A stretch of 64,000 nucleotides of DNA from Ligustrum vulgare (lineage: Eukaryota; Streptophyta; Magnoliopsida; Lamiales; Oleaceae). This document shows, piece after piece, positions 23,859 through 35,635 of the stretch (its first letter is position 1; every line of letters starts with the position of its first letter). The position numbers were made by a program, and so were the translations under genes. The notes beneath the pieces are model-generated. The model did no database searches. It was not told where the DNA came from and worked only from the letters and a program-made list of their open reading frames with translations. The DNA lies in assembly GCA_963555705.1 (NCBI GenBank), contig OY743170.1:26846862-26910861 (forward strand), read 5' to 3'.

Positions 23859-24027
23859 CGCCATTTGGTAAACAAAAGAAATTGGTTTATAAACCAATTT
23901 ATAAATTATACAATTTTCCAAACTACTTTTAACCACACACATTTCTCTCTCCAATTTTTAATCTCTACTTTTTATCTCAAAATCATAAATAAACTAATTT
24001 ATAAACCAAATAATGTTACCGAACAAA
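23859..24027. mobile_element. MITE with TTTGGTAA-type inverted ends
   Basis: Left end GCGCCATTTGGTAAACA and right end (reverse complement CACTTTGTTCGGTAACA) are inverted, continuing inward as ATTGGTTTATAAACCA... versus TTTGGTTTATAAATTAG. The inner CACACATTTCTCTCTCCAATTTTT block recurs at 38.8 kb and, inverted, at 39.8 kb, defining a small family in this window. Confidence 0.65.
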
Positions 24028-24314
24028 GTGAAATGGTATTTACGGAGAGAGTTTGTGAAGACTTTTCCATGTTTAACAATTCATCCACGTGACTCAATTT
24101 TTTAACATTAATCTACTGTTGAATAATGCAAAACATCTTTTAAAATGTGATTTGAATGAAATTCAAACGGGGGCTAACAATACATGAAATTACAACTGGG
24201 ATCCTGTCTCGAGATTCTGCAAAACATTTATTAGCAGACAAATAAATTTTGCAAAATAAAAAATAAAAAAAGACACAGTGATATATTTTTTTACTTATAT
24301 TATTTTTTTGAACT

Positions 24315-24420
24315 TGTTCTCCTACACATGAAGCATAGGAGAACAGATCTGCGCTTTACCTTACAAAATTGTAAGGCAAAGCTTGGCTGAAGTAGATGTG
24401 TCAGCTAGCGGATGACACAT
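24315..24420 (+). repeat. three consecutive stem-loops
   Basis: Stem 1: TGTTCTCCTA 24315-24324 with TAGGAGAACA 24336-24345, perfect 10 bp. Stem 2: GCTTTACCTTAC 24353-24364 with GTAAGGCAAAGC 24371-24382, 12 positions with one mismatch and a 6-base loop. Stem 3: ATGTGTCA 24396-24403 with TGACACAT 24413-24420, perfect 8 bp. Nothing coding overlaps. Confidence 0.85.
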
Positions 24421-24553
24421 ATACTTTATATTATTTTTTTAGTTTTTTAATATAAGCATGGTTCACGGTTTTAGTTTCTACATTTTCTATTAAAAAAAGA
24501 TGGAAAAAGTGTAAAAATAAAAATAAAAATGATGCACGCCTCTGTAGGAAGGC

Positions 24554-25123
24554 CAGTAGGAATATGTGGCTTTTCTTACTTCTTTACAACCAATTTATAC
24601 ATATCAACTAATTTACAGGTCTAAGGAAGAATCCCAATCAACATCTCCACAATGCTGCAACCATATTCATGCGAATCAGTCCCAAGTGATATTGGACCTC
24701 TTATTTTTGGTTCCCATTGTTCTGGAGCCATGTAGTTGGGAGTACTAAGTATTCGACTCATCTCTGTATTTGTTAATGAAACCCCAAGAAACACATAAGG
24801 ATTGGAATGTCCCCAAGGATTGCACTGTCATTCTCGTCCAAAAGGAAATTAAAAGGTTTAAGGTTGAGAATAAGGATATCTTTTGCATGCATGTCCATTA
24901 TTCCTGGAGCCAGATCTGCTCCAAACCTGTATACAACCATTATTATAGAATATATGAAGAATGTGTGCATCTAATGCAATGAAAACTTTTACTAAAATAA
25001 AGTCCAAGAATAAGAGAGGAGCAAAAATCACCTCAAATCATCACTCATTGGCAATTTCCCCCCTTTGTATCGAGCCCTTTTATCAACAACCAGGACCTCA
25101 TAAAATTTCATAACAACGAAAAT
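24554..25123 (-). pseudogene. protein kinase-like gene fragment with two exons
   Basis: Read on the minus strand, exon A (25123-25032) encodes VVMKFYEVLVVDKRARYKGGKLPMSDDL and ends at a GT donor. Exon B starts after ATACAG at 24926 and encodes FGADLAPGIMDMHAKDILIL, then NLKPFNFLLDENDSAILGDI (a catalytic-loop NLKPxN without HRD, and LGD in place of DFG, as in some plant pseudokinase-type kinases). Frameshifts follow; further on a different frame shows NYMAPEQWEP (APE motif) and, later, a degraded MLIGILP-like stretch. No ATP-binding lobe and no kinase C-terminus remain. The intervening intron (24927-25031) keeps its GT...AG borders. Probably a decayed genomic duplicate of a host gene, not a cDNA copy. 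The exact family is not recognised. Confidence 0.72.
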
Positions 25124-25725
25124 CTAGAAGGAAACAAATCATAATATTATGTAAGCTTAAGTTAAATCCAAGTAAATTAATTAATAATCTACAAAATGAA
25201 ATTTCTTTATTATAATTTTTTATAAATAAACAAAACATGATAATTATAATAGTCACACTTTAACCATATATTAGAATCAAGTCCTAACATTTTGTAAAGC
25301 AACGGAAGAAAGAAATGGATTTTAAAGTAAATCCTAATCATATGTAAAGCATATTCTAATATCTGCTATTTCACAATTTATACCCTCAAGAGAAACATTT
25401 TAAAATAATATTAGAAGTTTCAAAAATATTATTAAACACGCTAAAAACTGGAAACTAAGATAAAACAGAAAAAAAAAGATAACTTTTGAGATTCATCTTT
25501 GCAAGTTTATTTATGAGATTGCTTTGTTCATCTAATCATCTTAATAGCATTACAATTTCCATATCCTAGAATAAAATCCTAAACCTATGCAAAATAATGA
25601 GAGGAAACAGACATAATATCAATATTTGATGAATTGAGCGAATGAAACAGAACTTGTGATTGCTGAGGAAATAGAGTTTTTCCTGTCCATGTTAGAGAAA
25701 AATACATCCATATCATAGACCTAAC
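25124..25725. other. no recognisable gene; possible intron or flank of the kinase fragment
   Basis: AT-rich with no convincing open frame. Upstream exons of the kinase-like fragment would lie here on the minus strand, but none is recognisable. Ends at the copia insertion site. Confidence 0.35.
25721..25725 (+). repeat. target site duplication CTAAC (left)
   Basis: CTAAC at 25721-25725 and at 31020-31024 flank the copia element exactly at its TG and CA ends. Confidence 0.95.
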
Positions 25726-26241
25726 TGTTGGCCATTATTGATTATAGTGGAGGTTGTTGGCCATTATTGATTAAAGTGGCATCAATTAATCAAAAGTTTG
25801 GCAACAAAATGATGAAAGTTATTCTAGTGGAGCACTTGAATTTCCACCATACAAGTGGAAATCAAATTGATGGTTGTGATTCATTCTCTTGGCCTATAAA
25901 TAGGCATGCTTCATTTGTGTTTTAGACATCAAGAAGAAGAGAACAATTCCTTTGTTTTCTCTTAGGAGAGTTTGTAGTACTTGAGTTTTGGAGAGGTGCT
26001 CAAGTGCATTTGTAAATTGTTCTTCTTTTATAGTTTGTAAGAAAGAGTGTCTTTGGTGAGGTCGAGTTATTTGTATTCCACATTTGTCATATTAGTGAAA
26101 ATTTGGAATCTCCCTCCGTGGACGTAGGCAATTTGCCGAACCACGTAAATCTTGTGTTGTTCTCTTTCTCTTTCTCTTTCTCTTTCGTTATTTCTATTTT
26201 TGCATTGGTCGAACCGTCGGTTAATTCGCTTCCGTACAACA
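25726..26241 (+). repeat. 5' LTR (516 bp) of the copia element
   Basis: TGTTGGCCATTATTG ... CCGTACAACA. Contains TATAAATAGG at 25896, a likely TATA box, and a CTTTCT-type repeat at 26161-26186 that is longer than in the 3' LTR. An internal echo of the first ~25 bases (GTTGGCCATTATTGATTA) is repeated 28 bp downstream in both LTRs. Confidence 0.95.
25896..25905 (+). promoter_or_regulatory. LTR TATA box
   Basis: TATAAATAGG in the middle of the LTR, also present at about 30680 in the 3' LTR. Its position is right for the U3/R promoter of the element. Confidence 0.65.
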
Positions 26242-26243
26242 AT

Positions 26244-26256
26244 TGGTATCAGAGCC
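26244..26256 (+). other. primer-binding site, tRNA-Met
   Basis: TGGTATCAGAGCC, exact plant copia consensus complementary to initiator tRNA-Met, two bases after the LTR end. Confidence 0.95.
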
Positions 26257-26400
26257 TTGACTCTCTTAAAATTCTAAGTATGCTCTGTGGTTGCAGCACT
26301 GACTGATCTTCCACATCAGAAAAGATTTTTTGAGAACAGGGATCTTGGTATATATTTTTTTGAGATTTTATTTTTTTTGAAAAATGTCGATGGAGACTGA

Positions 26401-29400
26401 GGACCCACCCCAGCCATTTTAGATGGATCTTCAAGACCCACTGTGTCTTCAACAAGAACAGTGGTAACTAATGCAAAAATAGACGTGGAAAAATTTGATG
26501 GCACAAATAACTTTACTATGTGGCAATGTGAAGTTATGGATGCGCTATTTCAACAAGAGCTAGACATTGCTCTTGAAGAAGATAAGCCAGCTGACATGGA
26601 TTATCTAGAATGGACAAGAATCAATCGGAGTGCCTGTGTGATCATCCGTTCGTGTCTCACCAGAGAGCAAAAGTTTCCATATATGATGGAGAAATCGGCA
26701 AGCAAATTATGGAAGGAGTTGGAGAAGCAGTTTATATCAAAAAGCTGCCAAAACAGACTCTATTTGAAGAAGAAGTTATTTCGCTTCCGATATCAACCTG
26801 GCACAACTATGTACAACCATATTACCGAGTTCAAGAAATTGGTAGCTGAGTTGATAAATCTTGAAGAATCTTTCAAGGATGAAGATAAGGCCATGTTGCT
26901 CTTGACTTCTCTTCCCGATGAATATGAACACCTTGTCACTACGATACTTCATGGAAAGGATGAAATTACTTTTGATGAAGTATGTGCTGCTTTGTACAAC
27001 AATGAGATCCGAAAGAAGGATCAAAAGGAACATGGAAGTTCAGCAGGAGAAGCCTATAATATAAGAGGTCGTGCTCAAAGTCGTAATCCCGGGAGAAGGG
27101 GCAGATCTCGTTCGAAGGGCAAGCCTGCTAAAGATGAATGCGCCTTCTGTCATGAAAAAGGTCATTGGAAGAAGGATTGTCCAAAGCTGAAGAACAAAGA
27201 CAAGGTTAAAGGTATTGCTGGAGCTACTTTAGAAGCCAATATAGCCAAGTGTGAAGATGATGAGTCAGAATTTGTTCTAGCTAGTACATCAAGTATATCT
27301 CACTCCGACGAATGGATTATGGATTCGGGTTGCACTTATCACATGTGTCCCAACAGGGAGTGGTTCTTCAAACTCGAAGAACTAAATGGTGGTGTTGTTT
27401 ACCTCGGCAATGATGAGATCTTGCAAACAACAGGGATAGGTTCAATCCGTTTGAGATGTCATGATGGATCAACTAGAATTCTGACAGACGTAAGGTATGT
27501 ACCAGATTTGAGTAAGAATCTCATCTCTGTGGGAGCCTTAGAATCTAAAGGCTTGTTCGTGACTATACGAGATGGAGTTCTGAAAATTTCTAAAGGCGCA
27601 CTCGTGGTAATGAAAGGCATAAGGAGAAATAATTTGTATTACTTCCAAGGTAATACAGTTATTGGATTGGCGGCTACAGCATCAGGAGAAGACGAAGATT
27701 CAGAAATCACAAAACTTTGACACATGCGGTTGGGACATGCTGGTGAAAAAGATATGCAAACTCTGGTGAAGCAAGGCCTATTGAAAGGAGCAAAAACATG
27801 CAAGATGAATTTTTGCAAACATTGTGTTTTGGTAAAACAGACAAAAGTAAAGTTTGGTACTGCAATCCATAATACAGAAGGTATTCTGGACTATGTTCAC
27901 TCAGACGTGTGGGGACCTACAAGGACATCTTCCTTGGGAGGTATGCACTATTTTGTTACTTTTGTCGATGATTTTTCCAGAAGGGTTTGGGTGTATCTGA
28001 TGAAGACAAAAGATGAAGTATTAGATCGTTTTCTTATATGGAAGAAGATGATGGAGACGCAGACGGGCAGAAAAATCAAACGACTTAGATCAGACAATGG
28101 TGGAGAATACAAGAGTGATCCGTTTCTTAAAATCTGCCAAGATGAAGGTATTATGCGACACTTCACAGTCAGAAATACACCACAGCAGAATGGGGTGGCT
28201 GAACGCATGAATCGAACATTGCTGGAGAAGGTTCGATGTATGTTGTCTAATGCTGGATTGGACAAGAAATTTTGGAATGAGGCAGTAATATATGCGAGTC
28301 ATCTCATTAATCGTTTACCATCTGCTGCCATTGGAAATAAGACACCTATGGAGGTTTGGTATGGAAAACCTGCTACTGACTATGATTCTTTACATGTTTT
28401 TTGTTCCACTGCATTCTACCATGTAAAAGAATCTAAGTTGGATCCAAGAGCTAAGAAAGCACTATTTATGGGGATCAGCTCTGGAGTAAAGGGATATCGC
28501 TTATGGTGTCCTGATATGAAGAAGATAATTCTTAGCAGGGATGTCACTTTTGATGAATCTGCTATGTTGAAAAAGGTGACCGAGGGTGCTCAGCAGCAGG
28601 TGGAGCAAGTTCCGCAACAGGTGGAGTTTGATGCAACTTTGATTGACCCAGCAGGTGAAACTCCAATAGCAGAGGAGTATGTTGAAGAACAACAAGAAGA
28701 GGAGGTTTCAACCCAAGAACCTCCATCGCAACCGAGATCAATTGCAGTTGATAGGCCACGAAGAGAAATTCGAAAACCTGCTCGATTTGTTGATATGGTG
28801 GCCTATGCACTTCCAATTGTAGATGATGATGTTCCTTCTACTTACAAAGAAGCTGTTAGAAGTTCTGAAAATGATCAGTGGAAGGAAGCTATGGCAGATG
28901 AAATGCAGTCCCTTCAGAAGAACAAAACGTGGGAGCTAGCTCAATTTTCGAAGGATAAGAAGGCAATTGGGTGCAAATGGGTATTTACAAAGAAAGAAGG
29001 ATTTCCTGACAAGAACGAGGTTCGCTTCAAGGCACGGTTGGTTGATAAAGGCTATGCTCAGAAGGAAGGAATTGATTATAATGAAGTATTTTCTCCAGTT
29101 GTGAAACATTCTTCCATTCGTATTTTATTGGCCTTGGTAGTGCAGTTTGACTTGGAACTAGTTCAACTTGATGTGAAGACCGCCTTTCTGCACGGTGATT
29201 TGGAAGAGGAAATCTATATGACTCAGCCAGAAGGATTCAGGGTTGCTGGAAAAGAAAATTGGGTTTGTAAATTAAGCAAATCGCTATATGGACTTAAGCA
29301 GTCACCGAGGCAGTGGTATAAGCGATTTGACAAGTTTATGTTGGAGCAAAAGTACACACGAAGCAAGTTTAACCATTGTGTTTATTTTCACAAGCTAAAA

Positions 29401-30405
29401 CATGGATCTTTCATATATCTACTCTTGTATGTTGATGATATGCTGATTGCATCAAGGAGCCATGAAGAAATTGACAGATTGAAGGCTCAGCTAAACCAAG
29501 AGTTCGAGATGAAAGATCTCGGTGAGGCAAAGAAGATTCTTGGCATGGAGATAAGCAGAGAAAGAAACATAGGTAAGCTTTGTCTGACTCAAAAGCAGTA
29601 TTTGAAGAAAGTATTACCACGTTTTGGTCTAGACAATTAGTCAAAACCTGTAAGTACTCCACTTGCCCCTCATTTCAAGCTTAGCTCTACGATGTCTTCC
29701 AACACCGACGCGGAACGAGAATACATGTCAAAAGCTCCTTATGCAAATACAGTTGGAAGTTTGATGTATGCAATGGTGTGTACAAGACCTGACATTTCAC
29801 ATGCAGTTGGAGTGGTGAGTAGGTATATGCATAGTCCTGGTAAAGGACATTGGCAAGCTGTGAAATGGATTTTAAGGTATATTTTGAAAACCATTAATAT
29901 TGGTTTAGTGTTTGAGCGGGATGATTCACTTGGTCATTGCGTAGTTGGATATGTTGATTCTGACTATGCTGGTGATTTGGATAAACGTCGATCAACGACT
30001 GGATATGTGTTTACTCTTGCAAAAGCTCCAGTCAGTTGGAAGCCCACTTTACAGTCTACAGTCGCTTTGTCTATGACAGAAGCAGAATATATGGCAGTTA
30101 CAGAGGCTGTTAAAGAGATAATTTGGCTGCAGGGGTTACTTGGTGAATTGGGAGTCGTTCAGAAACACATCATTGTGTATTTTGATAGCCAGAGTGCTAT
30201 TCATTTGGCAAAAAACCAAGTCTACCATGCACGGACGAAGCACATCGATGTTAGATATCATTTTGTGTGGGAAATTGTTGAAGAAGGGGAGATCCTACTT
30301 CAAAAGATTCTAACAGCTGAAAATCCTGCAGATATGTTGACCAAAGTGGTAACAGCGATCAAGTTCAATCATTGTTTGGACTTGATTAACATCCTGCGAA
30401 TTTAA
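26401..30405 (+). pseudogene. copia gag-pol polyprotein with two nonsense codons
   Basis: One frame, open from 26401 (no ATG in frame at the start; an ATG at 26384 is one frame off and stops at 26420). Order: gag with VEKFDGTNNFTMWQ, and the zinc knuckle CAFCHEKGHWKKDC (27139-27180); protease WIMDSGCTYHMC (catalytic Asp 27322); stop TGA 27718-27720, just before HMRLGH, where relatives have Trp; integrase HHCC zinc region, catalytic Asp 27904, Asp 28092 and Glu 28201; RT with GCKWVFTKK, VQLDVKTAFLHGDL and YVDDM (29428-29442); stop TAG 29638-29640; RNase H with YVDSDYAGD, TEAEYMA and DSQSAIHLAKN, ending at 30405. No frameshift is evident between 26401 and 30405. All catalytic residues are present; only the two stops and the start disable it. 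Confidence 0.95.
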
Positions 30406-30498
30406 ACACCTACGAGGTGTGTGGTGCCAACGGGCACAATTGAAGACACTCTTTCTCATTTTGTTTGGAAGCAATTCATTTGAATCAAGATTGAAGCC

Positions 30499-30509
30499 AA
30501 GGTGGAGAT
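30499..30509 (+). other. polypurine tract of the copia element
   Basis: AAGGTGGAGAT directly before the TG of the 3' LTR, the standard copia PPT. Confidence 0.85.
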
Positions 30510-31019
30510 TGTCGGCCATTATTGATTATAGTGGAGATTGTTGGCCATTATTGATTAAAGTGGCATCAATTAATCAAAAGTTTGGCAACAAAATGATGAA
30601 AGTTATTCTAGGGGAGCACTTGAATTTCCACCATACAAGTGGAAATCAAATTGATGGTTGTGATTCATTCTCTTGGCCTATAAATAGGCATGCTTCATTT
30701 GTGTTTTAGACATCAAGAAGAAGAGAACAATTCCTTTGTTTTCTCTTAGGAGAGTTTGTAGTACTTGAGTTTTGGAGAGGTGCTCAAGTGCATTTGTAAA
30801 TTGTTCTTCTTTTATAGTTTGTAAGAAAGAGTGTTTTTGGTGAGGTCGAGTTATTTGTATTCCACATTTGTCATATTAGTGGAAATTTGGAATCTCCCTC
30901 CGTGGACGTAGGCAATTTGCCGAACCACGTAAATCTTGTGTTGTTCTCTTTCTCTTTCGAATTCGTTATTTCTATTTTTGCATTGGTCGAACCGTCGGTT
31001 AATTCGCTTCCGTACAACA
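30510..31019 (+). repeat. 3' LTR (510 bp) of the copia element
   Basis: TGTCGGCC ... CCGTACAACA; differs from the 5' LTR by few substitutions and by a shortened CTTTCT repeat joined to GAATTC near 30958-30963. Confidence 0.95.
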
Positions 31020-31162
31020 CTAACTTGCTCCCTACCCTTCCATCTTGAACTCATTAATCCAATCAATTTTTGTTGGAGAATAAAGGGCTGTATAATCAGC
31101 CAAAGTTTGAAGTAAAGAACGAAGAATGGGTTATTAAGTCTTAGGTCATTTTCCCCCTCAAG

Positions 31163-31290
31163 GCTGAGTTCCTTTATGACTCAAAGATATACTTAAAGCC
31201 TAGGAAGGTTTATATTTCCATAAAAAAGTGACTAATGAGTTTATTTTCTGACTCAAAGATATACTTAAAGCCTAGGCTGAGTTCCTTTCT
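31163..31290 (+). repeat. short direct repeats
   Basis: GACTCAAAGATATACTTAAAGCCTAGG occurs at about 31178 and again at about 31250 (72 bp apart), and GGCTGAGTTCCTTT.TGACTCAAA occurs at about 31163 and 31273. Confidence 0.85.
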
Positions 31291-31517
31291 GACTCAAATG
31301 TAGGACAAGCTCTAACAATGTCATACACATGCAAAAAATGTAAGTGAAACTGCAATATTATTTAGGTTCAACCATAGCACAAACCAATGCTAAAAAATGT
31401 GAAATCAGGTAGAAACTATTCTAGAATGACTGGTTGGAGTAAAAGCAGCCAAAAATCTTGATTTATGGTTTCCCTTTATCGTTATTTATTAAAACTACAA
31501 TCTAGAAAAATTTGAAA

Positions 31518-31826
31518 AGCCTAGAAGTTTTTAAATGACTAATCTTGTCCCCAGATCCATTTTTTGGAGTTGCAGATGGGTCAGGCAAAACAATTTACCA
31601 AATGGTTGTCCAGCAAAAGAATGTTGCAACGATGAGGTTCAAACGAAGAAAAATCGACCTGCAACTCCAATCAAACGAAGAAAATTTGACAAAAGAATTG
31701 AAGGCCACGGATTGACTAAGTAGTGAAAGAATCGAAGAAATTTGGAAAGCCTAGAAGATTTGAAATGACTAACCTTGTTCGTGGATCCATTTTCTGGAGT
31801 TACAGATGGGTCAGGCAGAAAAATTT
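31518..31826 (-). repeat. tandem duplication of an exon-like segment
   Basis: About 80 bp at 31518-31595 recur at 31747-31826 with ~80-85% identity by eye. On the minus strand both copies keep one reading frame (LPDPSVTPENGSTNK and LPDPSATPKNGSGDK); one is followed by GT, like a splice donor. I do not recognise the protein. It lies on the same strand as the kinase-like fragment on the other side of the copia element, so it may be part of the same decayed locus. Confidence 0.5.
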
Positions 31827-32885
31827 CTTCGGCGAGTATCGGGACGCGTTGTTGGTTTCATTACATGAGGGAGGGAGAGGTCAAAGTTAGATAAAATAGG
31901 GTTCGTATCGGTCCATTTCACGTGAGTTCATCTTACCTGTACAGATTTTTTAACTTGGGCCGTTTGGTATGATGCATGTTATGATATATATTAGAATATT
32001 TAATTTTAACAAAATTATTTCAGTTCAACATTTATTACCTTAAGAGTGGTAATCAAATTTTAATATATATGTATCTCCATATAAGGTAAAATTGGGGAAT
32101 TGCTTTCTAGGAGAAATGGTAAGATATATGTTCACATGGAAATTATAAATTGTGAAAATAAATATATTATTTCATATGGAAATAATATTATTTATGCCTA
32201 GACAAAGTATATTACTTCCATCTTGGCAAAAAATCACATACACAAACATATTACATACGAATTTTAGACATATTTTCAAAGCAAGGAGATTTTAGTACGC
32301 ATAAATTCGAGGCACTTTAAAGTAAAGTTGATTCATTAACTCATCCCACAAGACAATAAGTATAAACGTGCAATTTCGTGTTATTTTTTTTTTTGAAATA
32401 ATATGCTATGGTTTATATGTATGTTCTAAGATTCGAACCAAGGTTTAGTAGCACTATGCACACAAACTCATATCATCTATGTTCGGTATAGTTTTTCATG
32501 GCTCCATTACGTATGAATTATGATTTCAAAATTTCTGATAAACACGGGTATACTTATTGAAATTTTTCTCACTCCTTTATGTTTCCCCCTTTCTAGATAA
32601 TTAATTGGTTCGAGATGGTCAACGTGGAGATGGTTGGCGATAGCGGACAAAAAAAATAAATCAGACTTTTACTTATAATCTTTACTTTTATATATTTTTT
32701 TTCTTTTTGACACGTTTAATCAATTATTGTTGGCTACTTTGTTAAATCTTCATGTTTAATTTCAGTATTTTGTTAAGATGATTTAAGGCTTATGAAATTA
32801 TTTGTTCAAACTATTTCTTATACTTTATGAGATTATGCATGTTTCATGACATTCGAGTCATTAAGGATTCGGGTATTCACATATC
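31827..32885 (-). mobile_element. probable LTR body of a minus-strand Ty3 element
   Basis: Non-coding, AT-rich. Read on the minus strand it begins TGATATGTGAATACCCG after a G-rich PPT (32887-32900). The far end is not defined; only the right portion of this interval is reasonably assigned. Confidence 0.4.
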
Positions 32886-32920
32886 AAATCCCCCAAACTT
32901 AAACAATTGTTCGTTCTCAA
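32886..32920 (-). other. PPT and pre-LTR motif of a Ty3 element
   Basis: Minus strand reads GAACGAACAATTGTTTAAG followed by TTTGGGGGA and the LTR-like TGATATG. The (G)A(C)GA(G)CAATG..TTTAAGTTTGGGGG signature is characteristic of the 3' end of Athila/Tat-type plant Ty3 elements, and a similar one occurs at 63.8 kb. Confidence 0.65.
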
Positions 32921-33589
32921 ATACACTAAAGCGTACTATCGCACAAACATGGCAAAATAATAAATTTTACGACACTAACACGTGTTAAATAACTTGCAAA
33001 ACTTTCTTCAAGATTTAAAATTGTAGGTAATTCTTGAGCTGTCTTCAAATAATGCTATATAAGTCTTAACTCATCCATGCTCGACCGTGAGTTTGTTTAG
33101 ACAACTCAATCATCATAATGCGGTTAACGAGTGATTTCCCGAACTCTTAATGGTCAAATTTAGCTTTCCCTCTCATGAGATACACTTCTCCTCGAACTTG
33201 TTATGTCGATTTGTATATATTGTAGAAAGTTAGACGTTTAGAAAAATCAACAAATCAAAACTCTCAAAATTGAGATGTAATTTTCTTATCTTAGATTTTA
33301 GAACTATCACAGTTTAATTTGTATGCTCGTGTCCCTTAGAGGCATCGTGTTAATTAAGATTTCTTTAGTACAAACGACCCATTTGATACTTTTTCTCAAA
33401 AGGTTCGTCCCTTACTCTTTTATCTGATCCCTTTTAATTGTTGGTACAAGTAAAACAACACCCGCGAGAAACAATAATATTTTATAATTAATGGAATTAT
33501 TGAAATTTAATGATAGTCATTGTCCCTTCAAATTCTGTTTACACGTTCCATTAAATTAATTTTATTTTAATTATATAATGTTTTATTAA
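32921..33589. other. non-coding; probably internal DNA of the Ty3 element
   Basis: No domain recognised on either strand. Lies between the PPT and a Helitron insertion, where spacer sequence between pol and the 3' LTR is expected. Confidence 0.35.
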
Positions 33590-35006
33590 CTAGTATATAA
33601 TGCGTGCGATGCACGTGATATTGTAAAGATATCATGATATTTTTATTCAATTATATACATTTTTGAAATTGAATAAAAATTGTCCAAATTTCCCTAAATG
33701 TTTACCTAAAAAATATTCAAGAGTGTTGATTTAAACAATCTCAATATCGAACTAAATTTACCCTAAACATTATTCAAGTTTCTAAGTACACAATACCCTT
33801 ATCAATACCATCATTTTTCTTCTAATTACTGATTGTTGACTTCTTTAAATTTTGTATATTCTGAAACGTATTCTTAGGCTACCTTATTAGAAGAAACTGG
33901 AGTTAGGAGGATTTCTTCTTCTATATGTGTATATAGTTCATAATCAACCCATTGCTGTAGTGAAAAAAGAATGATAAACATCATTTGACTATTTATCCTG
34001 ATTTTAAAATCAAGATGAAAAAAACCAATTGTAATCTGATGTAAAAAAATGCTTACCACGCATGTGAAGTTAGAACTCTAAACAACATTTGATGATAAAT
34101 GTCTGAGAAAAATGAGATGCATCTAATCTAGGTTCCCTGCTAAGGTATGATTATTAGAGAAACAGAAGATATCATATTTAATTAAAGTAATGTTTGATCA
34201 AAAAAATTATTCTGAAATCGACGCCTTCAAATTTATGGCTCAACAAATTGATTTACAATGCTGTGAATCCCAAAGTAGCCCACACATTTCTTTAAATTGA
34301 TAAAACCACCACAAACCATCATCTCAAATTTTGCTACAACCTAATGAGATGTGCTCATCTATTTTGCTTGAACAAAAACAATAACATGCCCTCGAGATTT
34401 CTTTTCTTCATTTGACATAGTAAACACTTCAAAAACATAGTAAAAGAAGTCGAGGTAAACAAAATACAATACGTATTTACAGAAATATTAACTTATGGTT
34501 GCGCATACCTTGTGACTTTTTTATAAACTGTAAAAACTAAAATTTCACTTTAAAATTCTAATACAAGATAAAAATATATACATATAAACCAACTTAAAAT
34601 ATAAACAAATGATATTCTCAAGAAATTTGCATTTGAAATTTGAATGTAAAAATTTAATACAATAATAATTTAAATTGATTGGGAAACAAAAAACTTAATT
34701 AATTTTTCATACAATTAATATTTTAGAAAAACAAATTTACACGTACCATACTTCAATAATTGACTTTCTGAACAAAAAAGTGAATCGTCACAGTACTGTA
34801 TTTTTAAGGGTGTGATGAGAATATAATAAGCGTCAAATTAATATTTGATAAAAAAAAATTAAAATTGGAATATGACTATTAATAGAGAATAAAATATTTA
34901 ATGTAGAAGGTGAAAATGATTTTTTTTGTTATTTTTATACTTAGTTATTGGTTTTATTTAAAATATTTTTAGTGAAAAGGTGAAGTGTTTAGATTATAAA
35001 TGTATG

Positions 35007-35093
<87 letters not shown>

Positions 35094-35189
35094 AAAACTA
35101 AGGGTTGATATGAAATTATTAAAAATATGCGAGGGTAAAATAGTCTAAAAAAGTTTCCCCCTTTAAGAGACTTTTAAAAGTAGTATAGA
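33590..35189 (-). mobile_element. Helitron, ~1.6 kb, non-autonomous
   Basis: On the minus strand it starts TCTATACTACTTTTAAAAG (right end near 35189; the ATAG repeat makes the exact base ambiguous by 4 or 8) and ends with the hairpin CACGTGCATCGCACGCA and TTATATACTAG at 33590, between A (33589) and T. The TCTATACTACT start and GTGCATCGCAC hairpin plus CTAG end are the standard plant Helitron signature. No Rep/helicase coding capacity is seen. It carries a CA/TA microsatellite. Confidence 0.85.
35009..35090. repeat. (AC)n(AT)n compound microsatellite
   Basis: AC repeated 35009-35042, then AT 35043-35090, inside the Helitron. Confidence 0.97.
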
Positions 35190-35635
35190 TAGATAGATAA
35201 AGCAAAATGGCAATTATATTGACACCACAACATTTATTAACTACACCACATTTTAATTGTAATGAATATTCTTAAGCTTTTCTTATTTTTACACTTATGC
35301 TCCCAAGTTTTTTATATAATTTTTTTTATCATCAAACATCAATTAAATCTCACATCTTATCTATAGAGACGATTTTTGTCCAAAATATTTGTTATGAGGG
35401 CAATATTAACTTATTTATCTATAGTATTTTTAAATAATCCAAATAAATAATCAATGCTAAAGTCAAAAATAAATATTTTCTCCTCTTTTCAATACACATT
35501 AGCTAAATATTTGGATAGAAATTGTGATTAGAAACAAAAATATTTTAATTAATTGAAAGTTAAAAATAATAATGCTTCAAAAAAAAATATAGATGACATA
35601 AAAGCAAAAGTGAGTAAATATTGATAACCTTTCTT
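35190..35635. other. no recognisable gene
   Basis: AT-rich flank right of the Helitron with a residual GATA repeat at its start. No domain or terminal repeat seen. Confidence 0.4.

Larger units (their letters stand above)
25726..31019 (+). mobile_element. full-length Ty1/copia retrotransposon (Tork/Tnt1-like)
   Basis: 5294 bp with LTRs 25726-26241 and 30510-31019, PBS TGGTATCAGAGCC at 26244, one long gag-pol frame, PPT at 30499-30509, and TSD CTAAC. Integrase lies before RT, which defines Ty1/copia. Gag and integrase motifs resemble the Tnt1/Tto1 (Tork) group. LTRs are nearly identical apart from a CTTTCT microsatellite length change, and the reading frame is intact except for two nonsense codons and a lost start, so the insertion is recent. 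It could be mobilised only in trans. Confidence 0.96.

Noticed and set aside
26401..30405. Programmed stop readthrough at TGA 27718 as a gag-pol expression strategy
   Set aside because: The stop falls after the protease, at a position normally coding Trp in this family, and a second stop lies in RT; simple nonsense mutation is more likely.
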